From NCBI RefSeq assembly GCF_026015985.1, contig NZ_CP110389.1, positions 4,930,001-4,994,000 of the forward strand: a stretch of DNA of 64,000 nucleotides. Direction: 5' to 3'. This stretch comes from Rhodopseudomonas sp. P2A-2r (GTDB lineage Bacteria > Pseudomonadota > Alphaproteobacteria > Rhizobiales > Xanthobacteraceae). Position 1 is the stretch's first letter. Each line of letters opens with the position of its first letter. The notes under the pieces were generated by a model, which ran no database searches, had not been told where the DNA came from, and saw only the letters and a list, made by a program, of their open reading frames with translations. A program made the position numbers and the translations under genes. Of the stretch, positions 9,833-18,519 are shown piece by piece.

Positions 9833-11041
9833 TCAGATCCGTTCGATGACGGTGGCGACGCCCATACCGTCGGCAGCGCATAGCGTGACGACGCCGCGGT
9901 TCAGTTCACGCCGTTCCAGTTCGTCGAGCAGTGTACCGAGCAACATGCAGCCGGTGGCGCCGAGCGGATGACCGAGCGCGATGGCGCCACCATTAACGTT
10001 GACCTTATCGAGCGGGACTTGCGTCTCCGCGATGAAGCGCAGCACGACACTCGCAAACGCTTCGTTGACCTCGTACAGATCGATGTCTGCGAAGCTCAAT
10101 CCGGCCTTGCGCAGCGCGGCAGCGGTAACGGGCGCAGGCCCGGTGAGCATGATCGCCGGCTCGACACCCAGCGCCGCCGTAGCAACGATCCGCGCGCGCG
10201 GCTTCAGGCCCAGCTCGAGGCCTTTTTCGAGACTGCCGATCAGCATCAGTGCGGCCCCGTCGACGATGCCCGAGGAATTTCCGGCTGTATGAACGTGCCT
10301 GATCTCTTCCAGCCGCGGATATTTCGATTGGGCGATCGCATCGAAGCCGCCGAATTCGCCCATGTCGGCAAAGGACGGCGCGAGCTTTGCCAATCCCTCC
10401 ATGGTCGCATCCGCCCGGATCGCCTCGTCCGCAGCGAGCAAAACGACGCCGTTGATATCGCGCACCGGCACCAGCGAACGATCAAAACGCCCCTCGTCTC
10501 GCGACTGTGCCGCGAGGCGCTGCGAACGCAGCGCATAGTCGTCGACCTCCTCCCTCGCGTGCCCCTCTACCGTCGCCAACAAGTCAGCACTGACGCCCTG
10601 CGGGATCATTCCCAGCTCGAACGACAGCCGCGGCTGATGATCGCGCACACTCGGCGCCGCGCCGATTCCCATGCGCGACATTGACTCCACGCCGCCGGCG
10701 ACGATCAGTTCGTCCCACCCGGAACGGATCTTTTGCGCTGCCAGATTCACGGCATCGAGGCCCGAGCCGCAATAGCGATTGAGTTGAAGGCCCGGGCCCG
10801 TCCAGGACCATCCAGCGGCGAGCGAGGCGATCTTGGCAATCACGCCGCCCTGCTCGCCATACGGCTGCACGCAGCCGATCAGAACATCGTTGATCAGCGC
10901 GGTGTCGATTGCAGTCCGCCGCTCCAGCTCCTGCATCAGCCCGGCCAGCAGTTGAACGGGACCAACCTCGTACAGCGCGCCGTCCCTCCTTCCCTTGCCT
11001 CGCGGCGTGCGGATCGCCTCGAAGATAATCGCTTCAATCAT
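9833..11041 (-). CDS. Thiolase (acetyl-CoA C-acyltransferase)
   Basis: A 402-residue thiolase. The acyl-accepting Cys is in NRYCGSGLDAVNLAA (about residue 90), the catalytic His in NGGAIALGHPLGATG, and the second Cys in LCAADGMGVA near the C-terminus, where most family members have CIGGG(M/Q)G. It cleaves 3-ketoacyl-CoA into acetyl-CoA and a shortened acyl-CoA. AGGAAA precedes the ATG. It lies between the P450 and the hydratase/dehydrogenase fusion, completing a beta-oxidation round. The AADG variant around the second Cys may reflect a bulky substrate, but that is inference. Confidence 0.92.
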   Translation of the reverse strand: MIEAIIFEAIRTPRGKGRRDGALYEVGPVQLLAGLMQELERRTAIDTALINDVLIGCVQPYGEQGGVIAKIASLAAGWSWTGPGLQLNRYCGSGLDAVNLAAQKIRSGWDELIVAGGVESMSRMGIGAAPSVRDHQPRLSFELGMIPQGVSADLLATVEGHAREEVDDYALRSQRLAAQSRDEGRFDRSLVPVRDINGVVLLAADEAIRADATMEGLAKLAPSFADMGEFGGFDAIAQSKYPRLEEIRHVHTAGNSSGIVDGAALMLIGSLEKGLELGLKPRARIVATAALGVEPAIMLTGPAPVTAAALRKAGLSFADIDLYEVNEAFASVVLRFIAETQVPLDKVNVNGGAIALGHPLGATGCMLLGTLLDELERRELNRGVVTLCAADGMGVATVIERI

Positions 11042-11131
11042 CGCTGTTTCCTGCTGTCAGTCTGAAAGAGAGGACCGGGCGCGCCTGCGGCAACGCACGG
11101 CTCCCCGACCATCCGGCACGCGATGGCGCGA

Positions 11132-12385
11132 TCACTGCACCGGGCAGCTCTTCATACGGTACGTGATCGGCAGCCGTTTCGCGCCACTAACGAGATTGGC
11201 CTCAATCCACGCAGGCTCCCCCGCCAGTTCGATCGAGTCCACCCGAGCAACAATTTCCGTGAACAGCGCCTTCATCTCCATCCGCGCAAGGTTCAGGCCG
11301 AGGCACTGGTGCACGCCGTGGCCGAAAGCGATATGGCGGTTGGGCGTCCGATCGACCCGGAACGCGAAAGGATCGACGAAAACCTCCTCGTCGCGATTAC
11401 CGGAGGGAAAGCACATCATGAGCGAATCGCCGGCGCGGATCTGCTTGCCCCGAAGTTGATAGTCCTGAGTCGCCGTGCGGAAGAAGTGCTTCACCGGCGA
11501 GGTCCAGCGCAACATCTCTTCGACTGCGGAATTCAGCAGCTCCGGCGACTCGCGCAGCCGACGGAACTCCGCCGGATGCGCGATCAACGCGTGCAATCCA
11601 CCGGCCATTGCCGAACTTGTTGTATCATGGCCCGCGGTCGCAATCACCAGGTAGTACGAGAGGCTCTCGAAGACTCCGGCCGGATTGCCGCCGACCGACG
11701 CATTGGCGATTACCGAGGCGAGATCGTCCTTCGGGTTCCTGCGACGGTCCTCCGCGATAGCGCCGAAGTAAGCAAAGAACTCCTGAGCCGCGACTTGGCG
11801 GCCTTGGAAATTGTTGCTCCCTCCCGACAAATCCTTGTCCGACGAAGCAAGCAGAGCTTGCGTAAGCCTGAGCAGCTTGGCGTCGTCTTCGCGCGGAACG
11901 CCGAGGATCGTCATGATGATCCGCAGCGGGTACCAAAGCGCGACGTCGTTGACGAAATCGCACCGGCCACCGCGCTCGTCCATCAAAGCGACAAACTCTC
12001 CGGCGAGATTCTTGATCTCATGCTCGATCTCGCGCAGGTTCACCGGCATGAACCACGCCTGTGTGATGCCTCGGTAAGCACGATGGTCGGGCTCGTCCAT
12101 GGTGATGAGCGTCCTGACTAATTTCGCGTTCCCCGCGCGGACTCGTCTTTCTTCCTCCTCGATCGGCACGAGGCTAGTACGCGGATCGTTGATGAATTTG
12201 TCGTTCTGCCGCTCGATTTCGAGGATGTCGCTGTGCTTCGCGATGGTCCAGAACGGCCGATAGCCGGCAGGTTCTGTCCATCGCACGGGGTCGCTTCGCC
12301 GCAGTTCGGCGAAGATTTCGTCGTACTTGTGGGGCGTTCCGTACGTGACAGGGTCTACGACCTGGTCATCGATCCGTTCGACCAT
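11132..12385 (-). CDS. Cytochrome P450, CYP108-like
   Basis: This soluble bacterial P450 has 417 residues. The I-helix oxygen-activation motif is AGHDTTSSAMAGG and the heme-thiolate loop is FGHGVHQCLGLNLARMEMK, with the axial Cys near residue 361. Segments such as MDEPDHRAYRGITQAWF, ALWYPLRIIMTILGVP and SGNRDEEVFVDPFAFRVDRTPNRH recall CYP108 (P450terp, alpha-terpineol hydroxylase) as remembered; no alignment was run. It probably hydroxylates a terpenoid, alicyclic or aromatic substrate before CoA activation. GGAGGAG lies just before the ATG. No ferredoxin or reductase gene is adjacent, so redox partners must be supplied elsewhere. Confidence 0.92.
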   Translation of the reverse strand: MVERIDDQVVDPVTYGTPHKYDEIFAELRRSDPVRWTEPAGYRPFWTIAKHSDILEIERQNDKFINDPRTSLVPIEEEERRVRAGNAKLVRTLITMDEPDHRAYRGITQAWFMPVNLREIEHEIKNLAGEFVALMDERGGRCDFVNDVALWYPLRIIMTILGVPREDDAKLLRLTQALLASSDKDLSGGSNNFQGRQVAAQEFFAYFGAIAEDRRRNPKDDLASVIANASVGGNPAGVFESLSYYLVIATAGHDTTSSAMAGGLHALIAHPAEFRRLRESPELLNSAVEEMLRWTSPVKHFFRTATQDYQLRGKQIRAGDSLMMCFPSGNRDEEVFVDPFAFRVDRTPNRHIAFGHGVHQCLGLNLARMEMKALFTEIVARVDSIELAGEPAWIEANLVSGAKRLPITYRMKSCPVQ

Positions 12386-12455
12386 CGTCTCCTCCAGATG
12401 TTATGATTATTTTGTGATTTCTTAACACCAAGACCAAAGTCAAACCTGCCGTTGA

Positions 12456-12484
12456 GTGCCAAGCACTTGACGTACGGTGCCAAG
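12456..12484. promoter_or_regulatory. Direct repeat GTGCCAAG, candidate AraC-type operator
   Basis: GTGCCAAG occurs at 12456-12463 and 12477-12484, 21 bp apart (two helical turns) in the same orientation. It is 70-100 bp upstream of the P450 start and directly behind the AraC-family gene. Spaced direct repeats at this period are the usual binding mode of AraC-type activators. Confidence 0.5.
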
Positions 12485-12485
12485 T

Positions 12486-13445
12486 TTAACTCGCAGGAGC
12501 ATGCCCATCGGTGGGTGACGACGTCCATTGCCTGGGCGATTGGCCGTACCGCGCCCGGAACACCCGGCTGAAATGCGCGGGGTCGACGAAGCCGACGAGG
12601 TACGACACGTCGGCGATGCTCCGATGCCCCTTCGCGCGGTCTTTTAACAATCGCGCAGCTCGCGCGAGGCGGAGCTCCTGAACCAGACTCATGGGGGTCT
12701 GATCAATCTCGCGAACTAGCCGGTATAGGGAGCGGCGGGAGAGCCCGACAAATCGGCCGATTTCGTCAGGGCCGAGATCGGGATTACTCAACCGAACCTC
12801 AATGGCCTGTCTCACCTGCTCTATTTTCGCAGCGTTCGGGTTGAAGGTGCTCCGTTCGGCGGCGCTCGCAGGCAGACTTGCCTCCACAGCGTCCATAAAC
12901 AGAACTTCCATCGAAGCCTGAACGCGCAGATTCGGCCAGTCGGCAGATCCCAACGCCTCGGAAATCATTGAGAGTGCAACCCGGCTCTCGGCCGACCTCG
13001 CCAGGCGGGTTCCGCCAAGCTGAGGGCGCGGCCAATGCTCGCAATATCGGTGACTAACGGTCACCCCGATCGTCCGACTTCCGTCCGGAATCAGAAATGA
13101 AGTCGGCACGGAAGCGTCAAAGATCGCCCATTCGCCTGCGCGGAGCTCCGTCGGACGATCAGACTGCTTCACGAATGCGCTTCCGAATCGCTGCAGCAAA
13201 ATAAAGCAGCTTCCCGTCTCAATCGGATCGATCGAAAATCCGTACGTGTCATTGGCGGGGCCCAGTCCAGATGCGGCGACATAGTTGTCAACCAGCAGTG
13301 CATCGCCCAGTCGCTCAAGTCGTCCCCACACAGAGAACGAATGCGCCCGCCTCGTGTAGCGGCTTCTCGCGAAGTGCGGCTCGATAGCGGAGTGCCATTC
13401 CTCCGCCGACGTGAAGCGTCGGTGCACTGCAGAAATCGGCGACAT
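12486..13445 (-). CDS. AraC family transcriptional regulator
   Basis: From the ATG at 13445 the protein has 319 residues. The N-terminal part (FSVWGRLERLGDALLVDNYVA, ELRAGEWAIFDASVPTSF) matches the AraC-binding-like domain, and the C-terminal ~100 residues form the double helix-turn-helix (IGRFVGLSRRSLYRLVRE, SIADVSYLVGFVDPAHFSRVFRARYGQSPRQW). The ORF remains open to 13760, but that extension is the antisense of the divergent CaiB gene and its reading is poor; AAGGG precedes the chosen start. It is followed on the same strand by the P450, thiolase and hydratase genes and is their likely regulator, consistent with the direct repeat at 12456-12484. Confidence 0.88.
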   Translation of the reverse strand: MSPISAVHRRFTSAEEWHSAIEPHFARSRYTRRAHSFSVWGRLERLGDALLVDNYVAASGLGPANDTYGFSIDPIETGSCFILLQRFGSAFVKQSDRPTELRAGEWAIFDASVPTSFLIPDGSRTIGVTVSHRYCEHWPRPQLGGTRLARSAESRVALSMISEALGSADWPNLRVQASMEVLFMDAVEASLPASAAERSTFNPNAAKIEQVRQAIEVRLSNPDLGPDEIGRFVGLSRRSLYRLVREIDQTPMSLVQELRLARAARLLKDRAKGHRSIADVSYLVGFVDPAHFSRVFRARYGQSPRQWTSSPTDGHAPAS

Positions 13446-13483
13446 GCCATTGTTGCCCTTCGGCTTCCATGCACATCCTATTA

Positions 13484-13496
13484 ATGGTTGAACCTT
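13484..13496 (+). promoter_or_regulatory. Candidate operator, ATGGTTGAACCTT
   Basis: Imperfect palindrome ATGGTT-G-AACCTT in the divergent interval between the AraC and CaiB genes, 88 bp before the CaiB start. It is related to the sites at 7399 and 17297. Function is inferred from recurrence only. Confidence 0.4.
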
Positions 13497-13583
13497 TGCG
13501 TCAAGTGTGGTAGGTGACGACCAACCAAAGAACGATGCTGGCATTGCTAAGCGGGCAAGCGCCAGACGCCAGGGAGAAACGAA

Positions 13584-14792
13584 GTGACCGGTATATTCCA
13601 AGGTCTCAAAGTCATCGATGCGGCGACGTTCGTAGCCGGCCCTGCGGCAGCTGTGATTTTTGCGGATTTCGGCGCGGACGTTATCAAGATTGAGCCCGTC
13701 GCCCCAGGCGATCCGCAGCGGATGCTCGGACACCTGCCAAATCTCCCCAAGGCGGATCACAACTACGCATGGAGCATCGCCGCGCGCAGCAAGCGAGGAA
13801 TGGCGTTGAACCTGAAGAAGGAAAACGGCCGCGCGATTTTGACGCAGCTTGTCCGTACCACCGACGTGTTCATTACAAACCAGTCGCCTGCCTCGCGGGA
13901 GCGACTTGGGATCACCTACGAGCAGCTTTCGGCCCTAAACCCGCGGCTCGTCTACGCGGCGCTCACAGGCTACGGCGAGACCGGCCCGGACGCCGAGCGG
14001 CCCGGCTTCGACGCCAACGCGTTCTGGGCGCGCTCGGGTCTCGCCGACAACGTTCGCCCCGACGTCCGCAGTGCACCCGCCGCCCCGACCCTCGGCATGG
14101 GCGACCAGCCGACAGGAGTCGCGCTCTACGCCGCCATCGTCACGGCGTTGTTGCATCGCGAACGTAGCGGACGCGGCAGTTGCGTCACCAGTTCGCTCCT
14201 CGCCAACGGCGCCTGGGCCAACGCGGCTTCGATTCAAGCCGTGCTCTGTGGCGGCGAAATCCAATATCGCCTGCCTCGGACCGAAACGCGCAACGCGCTG
14301 ACCTGCTTCTATCGATGTGCCGACGACCGCTGGTTCATGATCAGCCTGGTCCAGGAAGAGCGCGACTGGTCGCGGTTCTGCGAAGCAATGGGTGTGCCAG
14401 AGCTCGTCGACGACGTTCGTTTCGCGACGCTGCCGCCCCGGCGCAGTAACGCCTCCCAGCTTGTTGCCATACTTGACGACGTGTTCGCCAGGCGCGACAG
14501 CGCTGAATGGGAGCGCATCTTTCAGGCGGCAGATATTACTGCTTCCGTTGTCGCGCGCGCCGGCGATCTCGTCGAGGATGAGCAATTGACCCACGCAGGT
14601 GCGTTCGTAGCCGCCGACTGGATTCCGGGCCGCGGTATGACCATCGATAGTCCGTTCCGGATCTCAGGCGTGAGCAAGACAGCTCCGCGGCCCGCTCCCG
14701 AACTGGGACAGCATAGCCAGATGATCCTTGAAGAACTCGGATACTCCGCGGACGATATCGCCCGCCTCAAGGAAGTAGGCGCGGTTGGTTGA
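13584..14792 (+). CDS. CaiB/BaiF family (type III) CoA-transferase
   Basis: This 402-residue protein opens with GLKVIDAATFVAGPAAAVIFADFGADVIKIEPV, the family N-terminus, followed by SKRGMALNLKKENG and the NQSPASRERLGITY region. The Asp expected just before the NQSP/NFSP block is present in TTDVFITNQS. The start is GTG with AGGGAGA eight bases upstream. It is distinct from the CaiB protein at 1799 and heads the plus-strand block (binding protein, quinone oxidoreductase, two acyl-CoA dehydrogenases, enoyl-CoA hydratase). It probably transfers CoA to the free acid entering this block; donor and acceptor are unknown. Confidence 0.9.
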   Translation: MTGIFQGLKVIDAATFVAGPAAAVIFADFGADVIKIEPVAPGDPQRMLGHLPNLPKADHNYAWSIAARSKRGMALNLKKENGRAILTQLVRTTDVFITNQSPASRERLGITYEQLSALNPRLVYAALTGYGETGPDAERPGFDANAFWARSGLADNVRPDVRSAPAAPTLGMGDQPTGVALYAAIVTALLHRERSGRGSCVTSSLLANGAWANAASIQAVLCGGEIQYRLPRTETRNALTCFYRCADDRWFMISLVQEERDWSRFCEAMGVPELVDDVRFATLPPRRSNASQLVAILDDVFARRDSAEWERIFQAADITASVVARAGDLVEDEQLTHAGAFVAADWIPGRGMTIDSPFRISGVSKTAPRPAPELGQHSQMILEELGYSADDIARLKEVGAVG

Positions 14793-14865
14793 GCCAAAGG
14801 CCCCGGTTCATCCATCGCCTCAAATCCTTTTAAATCTCCCGCATTATTGAGCCAGAGGAAGATTC

Positions 14866-16101
14866 ATGTCGAGGAAGCACCTGTCGCACGTTGTCGCTGG
14901 CGCCTTGGCTGCCGTTCTCATCGCGACCTCGGCGCCCGCCGCAGAAAAGAAATACGATCCCGGCGCGACTGATACCCAGATCAAGATCGGAAACATCGCG
15001 CCCTACAGCGGGCCGGCGTCGGCCTACGGCATTAGCGGCCGGACCGCGGCGGCGTACTTTCGCATGGTCAACGATGAGGGCGGTATCAACGGCCGGAAGA
15101 TCGAATTCGTGAGCTACGACGATGGCTTCAGCCCTCCTAAAGCCGTGGAGCAAGTCCGCAAGCTGGTTGAAAGCGACGAGGTCCTGTTTATTTATCAGTC
15201 TGTCGGCACTCCTTCGAACGCGGCGATCCAGAAATTTCTAAATGCCCGCAAAGTGCCGCAGCTCTTTGTCGCCAGCAATGCGACCCGCTGGGGCAATCCG
15301 GAACGGTTTCCGTGGACGATCGGCTGGCAACCCAACTTTCAAAGCGAGGGACGCGCCTACGCCAAGTATATTTTGAAGAACTATCCGAACAGCAAGATCG
15401 CCGTGCTCTGGCAGAACGACGATGGCGGAAAGGATCAGCTCAAGGGATTACGCGATGGCCTCGGCAGCAGAGCCTCGATGATTGTCGCCGACGCCTCATT
15501 CGAATTGTCCGAACCAACCATCGACGCTCACCTCGCCCGCCTGAAGAGCTCCGGCGCGGATATTTTCGTGGCCTGGAGCACGCCAAAGGCAAGCGCGCAG
15601 GCAATCCGCAAGCTCGCCGAGCTCGACTGGAAGCCAACCTTCTTTCTCGGGTCGATCTCCAGCTCTGTCGCAAGCGTGCTACGCCCGGCCGGTCTGGAGA
15701 ATGCTAAAGGCATCATCTCAAACGCCTATTTGAAAGATCCTGTCGATCCGACGTGGAGGAATGATCCGGAAATTAGGAGCTGGAACGCCTTCATGGACAA
15801 GTATCTCCCGGATGGTGACAAGGCGGACCGGGTCACCGTTTACGGTTACGCCGTAGCGGCGACCCTGGTCGAGATCCTCAAGCGCTGCAACGACGATCTT
15901 ACACGCGAGAACGTGATGCGGCAGGCAACGACGATAAAGGATCTCACCGTTCCGATGCTGCTCCCTGGCATCAAGATCAACACGTCCCCGACAGACTATT
16001 TCCCCGTCGAGCAGATGCAACTCATCCGCTTCGATGGCCAGCGCTGGCAGCCACTCGACGAGCTGGTCGATGCCGAGGTCGGAAGCAGCAACACCAACTG
16101 A
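14866..16101 (+). CDS. ABC transporter substrate-binding protein, LivK type
   Basis: A 411-residue periplasmic binding protein with a signal peptide ending SAPAAEKK and a mature start of DTQIKIGNIAPYSGPASAYG. The blocks NDEGGINGRKIEFVSYDDGFSPPKAVEQVRKLVESDEV and VAWSTPKASAQAIRKLAELDWKP show it is a paralogue of the protein at 3157. GAGGAAG lies before the ATG. It is 73 bp behind the CaiB gene and probably in the same transcription unit. It has no permease or ATPase beside it, so it must share a transporter encoded elsewhere. Confidence 0.9.
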   Translation: MSRKHLSHVVAGALAAVLIATSAPAAEKKYDPGATDTQIKIGNIAPYSGPASAYGISGRTAAAYFRMVNDEGGINGRKIEFVSYDDGFSPPKAVEQVRKLVESDEVLFIYQSVGTPSNAAIQKFLNARKVPQLFVASNATRWGNPERFPWTIGWQPNFQSEGRAYAKYILKNYPNSKIAVLWQNDDGGKDQLKGLRDGLGSRASMIVADASFELSEPTIDAHLARLKSSGADIFVAWSTPKASAQAIRKLAELDWKPTFFLGSISSSVASVLRPAGLENAKGIISNAYLKDPVDPTWRNDPEIRSWNAFMDKYLPDGDKADRVTVYGYAVAATLVEILKRCNDDLTRENVMRQATTIKDLTVPMLLPGIKINTSPTDYFPVEQMQLIRFDGQRWQPLDELVDAEVGSSNTN

Positions 16102-16200
16102 TCAAGCCAAGCTTTAATCCATCTATCCGTTGTGAGACCAAGTCAACGGATTCCAGGTCGGACATCGTGCGACGGCATGCGAGTTATAGAGGGAACCTCA

Positions 16201-17175
16201 ATGAAAGCGGTCGTCGTCGAGAACTATACGGCCATAGATCAGATCGTGGTGAAGGAGGTCCCGATGCCCGATCTCTCCCCCGGTTTGGTGCGGGTGCGCG
16301 TACGCGCAGTCGGTATCGGCTTCGTCGATGGCCTAAAGGTGCAGGGCCTCTACCAGACCAAGGATCCGTTGCCGTTCATTCCAGGCACTGAATTCGCCGG
16401 TGAAGTAGAGGCGGCAGCAGACGGCGTTGCCGGCTACCCGCCCGGCACTCCGGTGATGGGAATGATGCGCTCCGGTGCGCTCGCCGAATACGTCTTGGTT
16501 CCGCCCGAGGCCCTGCACCGCCTGCCCGATGGCGTGTCGGCTGAAGCCGGCGCATCTTTCCGCGCGAACTATCTCACCGCGCACTATTCGCTCACCGAGC
16601 GAGCCTGTCTGCGGGCCGGGGAGCAATTGCTCGTGCTCGGCGCCGCCGGCGGCGTCGGAACGGCAGCCATCCAGCTCGGCAAGATTTTCGGCGCCCGCGT
16701 CATCGCCGCGGCTTCCACCGAAGACAAGCGGCACTTCGCCCTGGAGCTCGGAGCCGATGCGGTGGTCGACTACACGCGCGCGGATTGGCGCAACGAACTC
16801 AAGGACCTCACCGGCGGCCACGGATGCGATGTGATCGTCGATCCGGTTGGCGGTCCGGTCTCGCTCGAGGCGTTCAGATCTATCGCCTGGAACGGGCGCC
16901 ACCTCGTGATCGGGTTCGCTTCCGGCAGCATTCCTGCGCTTCCTTTCAACCTGCCGCTGCTGAAGGGGGCTACGCTGATGGGCGTAGATCTCGCGCAGGT
17001 GTCGCGGCGCGAGCCGGAAGCGTATCTGCGCGTCACAAGCGACTTATTCCGGCTCCTGAGCGAACGACGCCTGCAGCCCGCCGTCGGACAGGTATTCGAC
17101 CTCGTCGATTTCCGTGACGCCTTCAATACGCTCGCCTGCCGCCAGGCGCTGGGCAAGGTCGTGGTGAGAGTATAA
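16201..17175 (+). CDS. NADPH:quinone oxidoreductase-like MDR protein
   Basis: A 324-residue zinc-free medium-chain dehydrogenase/reductase. It has the GroES-like N-terminal domain (PGTEFAGEVEAAADGV, MRSGALAEYVLVPPEALHRLP), the nucleotide-binding motif LGAAGGVGTAAIQLGKIFGARVIAAAS, and the quinone-reductase-type ELGADAVVDYTRADW segment. The ORF is open from 16132, but GAGGGAA precedes the ATG at 16201 and the protein then begins MKAVVVENY, as usual for the family. Members reduce quinones or act as enoyl reductases; which applies here is unknown. It lies in the plus-strand catabolic block. Confidence 0.88.
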   Translation: MKAVVVENYTAIDQIVVKEVPMPDLSPGLVRVRVRAVGIGFVDGLKVQGLYQTKDPLPFIPGTEFAGEVEAAADGVAGYPPGTPVMGMMRSGALAEYVLVPPEALHRLPDGVSAEAGASFRANYLTAHYSLTERACLRAGEQLLVLGAAGGVGTAAIQLGKIFGARVIAAASTEDKRHFALELGADAVVDYTRADWRNELKDLTGGHGCDVIVDPVGGPVSLEAFRSIAWNGRHLVIGFASGSIPALPFNLPLLKGATLMGVDLAQVSRREPEAYLRVTSDLFRLLSERRLQPAVGQVFDLVDFRDAFNTLACRQALGKVVVRV

Positions 17176-17296
17176 GCATCGTCGCCGCATAAGTCGTTTC
17201 ACCCTCAAGACGCGATCCAATTCGGACCGGAGGGGCGCGAGCCCTCCAGTCGCGCGGACAGATCCGGCACGCTGAGAGAATCAGCTTGTAACATCA

Positions 17297-17309
17297 ATGG
17301 TTCAACCAT
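17297..17309 (+). promoter_or_regulatory. Candidate operator, perfect palindrome ATGGTTCAACCAT
   Basis: ATGGTT-C-AACCAT is a perfect 13-bp palindrome about 30-45 bp before the acyl-CoA dehydrogenase start. It is the best copy of an element also seen at 7399 and 13484. Confidence 0.45.
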
Positions 17310-17342
17310 ACTGTTAGCTAACTGATGGATTGGACTCGCAAC

Positions 17343-18502
17343 ATGGAATTGAACCTGAGCCCCGACCAGCGCGCCTTCAGGGACGACGTGCGCGCCTTCA
17401 TTGGCAGCCGGCTGCCGGCCGACATCCGCGAACGTCTGCGCGCCGGCAACTTCCCGCGCAAGCAGGATATCGTCACGTGGCAACGCATCCTCAACGAGCG
17501 CGGCTGGGCGGCGCCACATTGGCCAAAGCGCTACGGCGGAGCGGATCTTGGCCAAATGGAGCGGCTGATCCTGCTTGACGAGATCTACCGTGCTCCGGCA
17601 CCTATCCCATCCGTGTTCAACGTCATCATGCTGGGTCCGGTGCTGCTGAAGTATGGCACGGAAGCTCAAAAGAGTTCTTCCTTCCCAAGCTGCTCAACAT
17701 GGATCTGTGGTTCTGTCAGGGTTTTTCTGAGCCTGGCGCCGGCTCGGACCTGGCTTCCCTGCGCACCAGCGCGCGGCGCGAGGGCGACGAATACGTCATC
17801 AATGGCCAGAAGATCTGGACCAGCAGTGCGCACTACGCCGACTGGATGTTCGCACTGGTGCGTACAGATCCGGAAGCGCGAAAGCAGCTGGGGATCTCGT
17901 TCCTGTTGATCGATATGAAGACGCGCGGCATTTCGGTCCGGCCCATCATCACGCTGGACGGAGACCATCATCTCAATGAGGTGTTCTTGGACGAGGTTCG
18001 GGTACCAGTCACCAATCTCGTCGGCGAGGAGAACAAGGGCTGGGATTGCGCGAAATTCTTGCTCGCCAACGAGCGCACAGGCATCGCCAACGTCGGCCTC
18101 TGCCGCGAACGGTTGGACTATGCGCGCGAACTCGCTTCTCATACCCTTCAAGCCGGCCGGCCACTCATTGAGGATGTGAAGCTGCACCGGGAGATCGCTG
18201 TCCTGGATGCCGAAATCCGCGCGCTTGAGATCACCAACGCCAGATTCCTGCTCACCGAAAGCGAGCAGCGTCGGCTGCCGCCCTTCGCCTCCGTTCTCAA
18301 ACTCAAGGGCACCGAGATTCAGCAGGAAATCTACCAGTTGTTGACGCGGATCGCCGGCCCTGCCGGTTTGGAGCGCCGGACGCCGGCCGAACCGAGCTTG
18401 GCCGCGGTCAATGCGCGCTATTTCTACTCCCGCGCGGCCTCGGTCTATGGCGGCAGCAGCGAGATACAGAAGGACATCCTGGCGAAGACGGTCGTGGGTT
18501 GA
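17343..18502 (+). pseudogene. Acyl-CoA dehydrogenase interrupted by a 1-base deletion
   Basis: The first frame (ATG 17325 or 17343, MELNLSPDQRAFRDD) reads as an acyl-CoA dehydrogenase to LLKYGTEAQK, then turns to nonsense. The +2 frame resumes with KEFFLPKLLNMDLWFCQGFSEPGAGSDLASLR and continues to the normal C-terminus (YGGSSEIQKDILAKTVVG). Adding one A to the AAAA run at 17668-17671 restores a continuous ~386-residue protein with the flavin motif INGQKIWTSSAHYADW and the large-subunit tail. Everything else looks functional, so this may be a sequencing error. With the next gene it forms a pair of different acyl-CoA dehydrogenases, like the heteromeric FadE pairs used on steroid or bulky acyl side chains. 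Confidence 0.85.
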
Positions 18503-18519
18503 ATGAAAGAGGGCTGAAG

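Noticed and set aside
8831..9883. 350-codon plus-strand ORF
   Set aside because: Opposite strand of the hydratase/hydroxyacyl-CoA dehydrogenase fusion, low-complexity Arg/His composition, no start signal.
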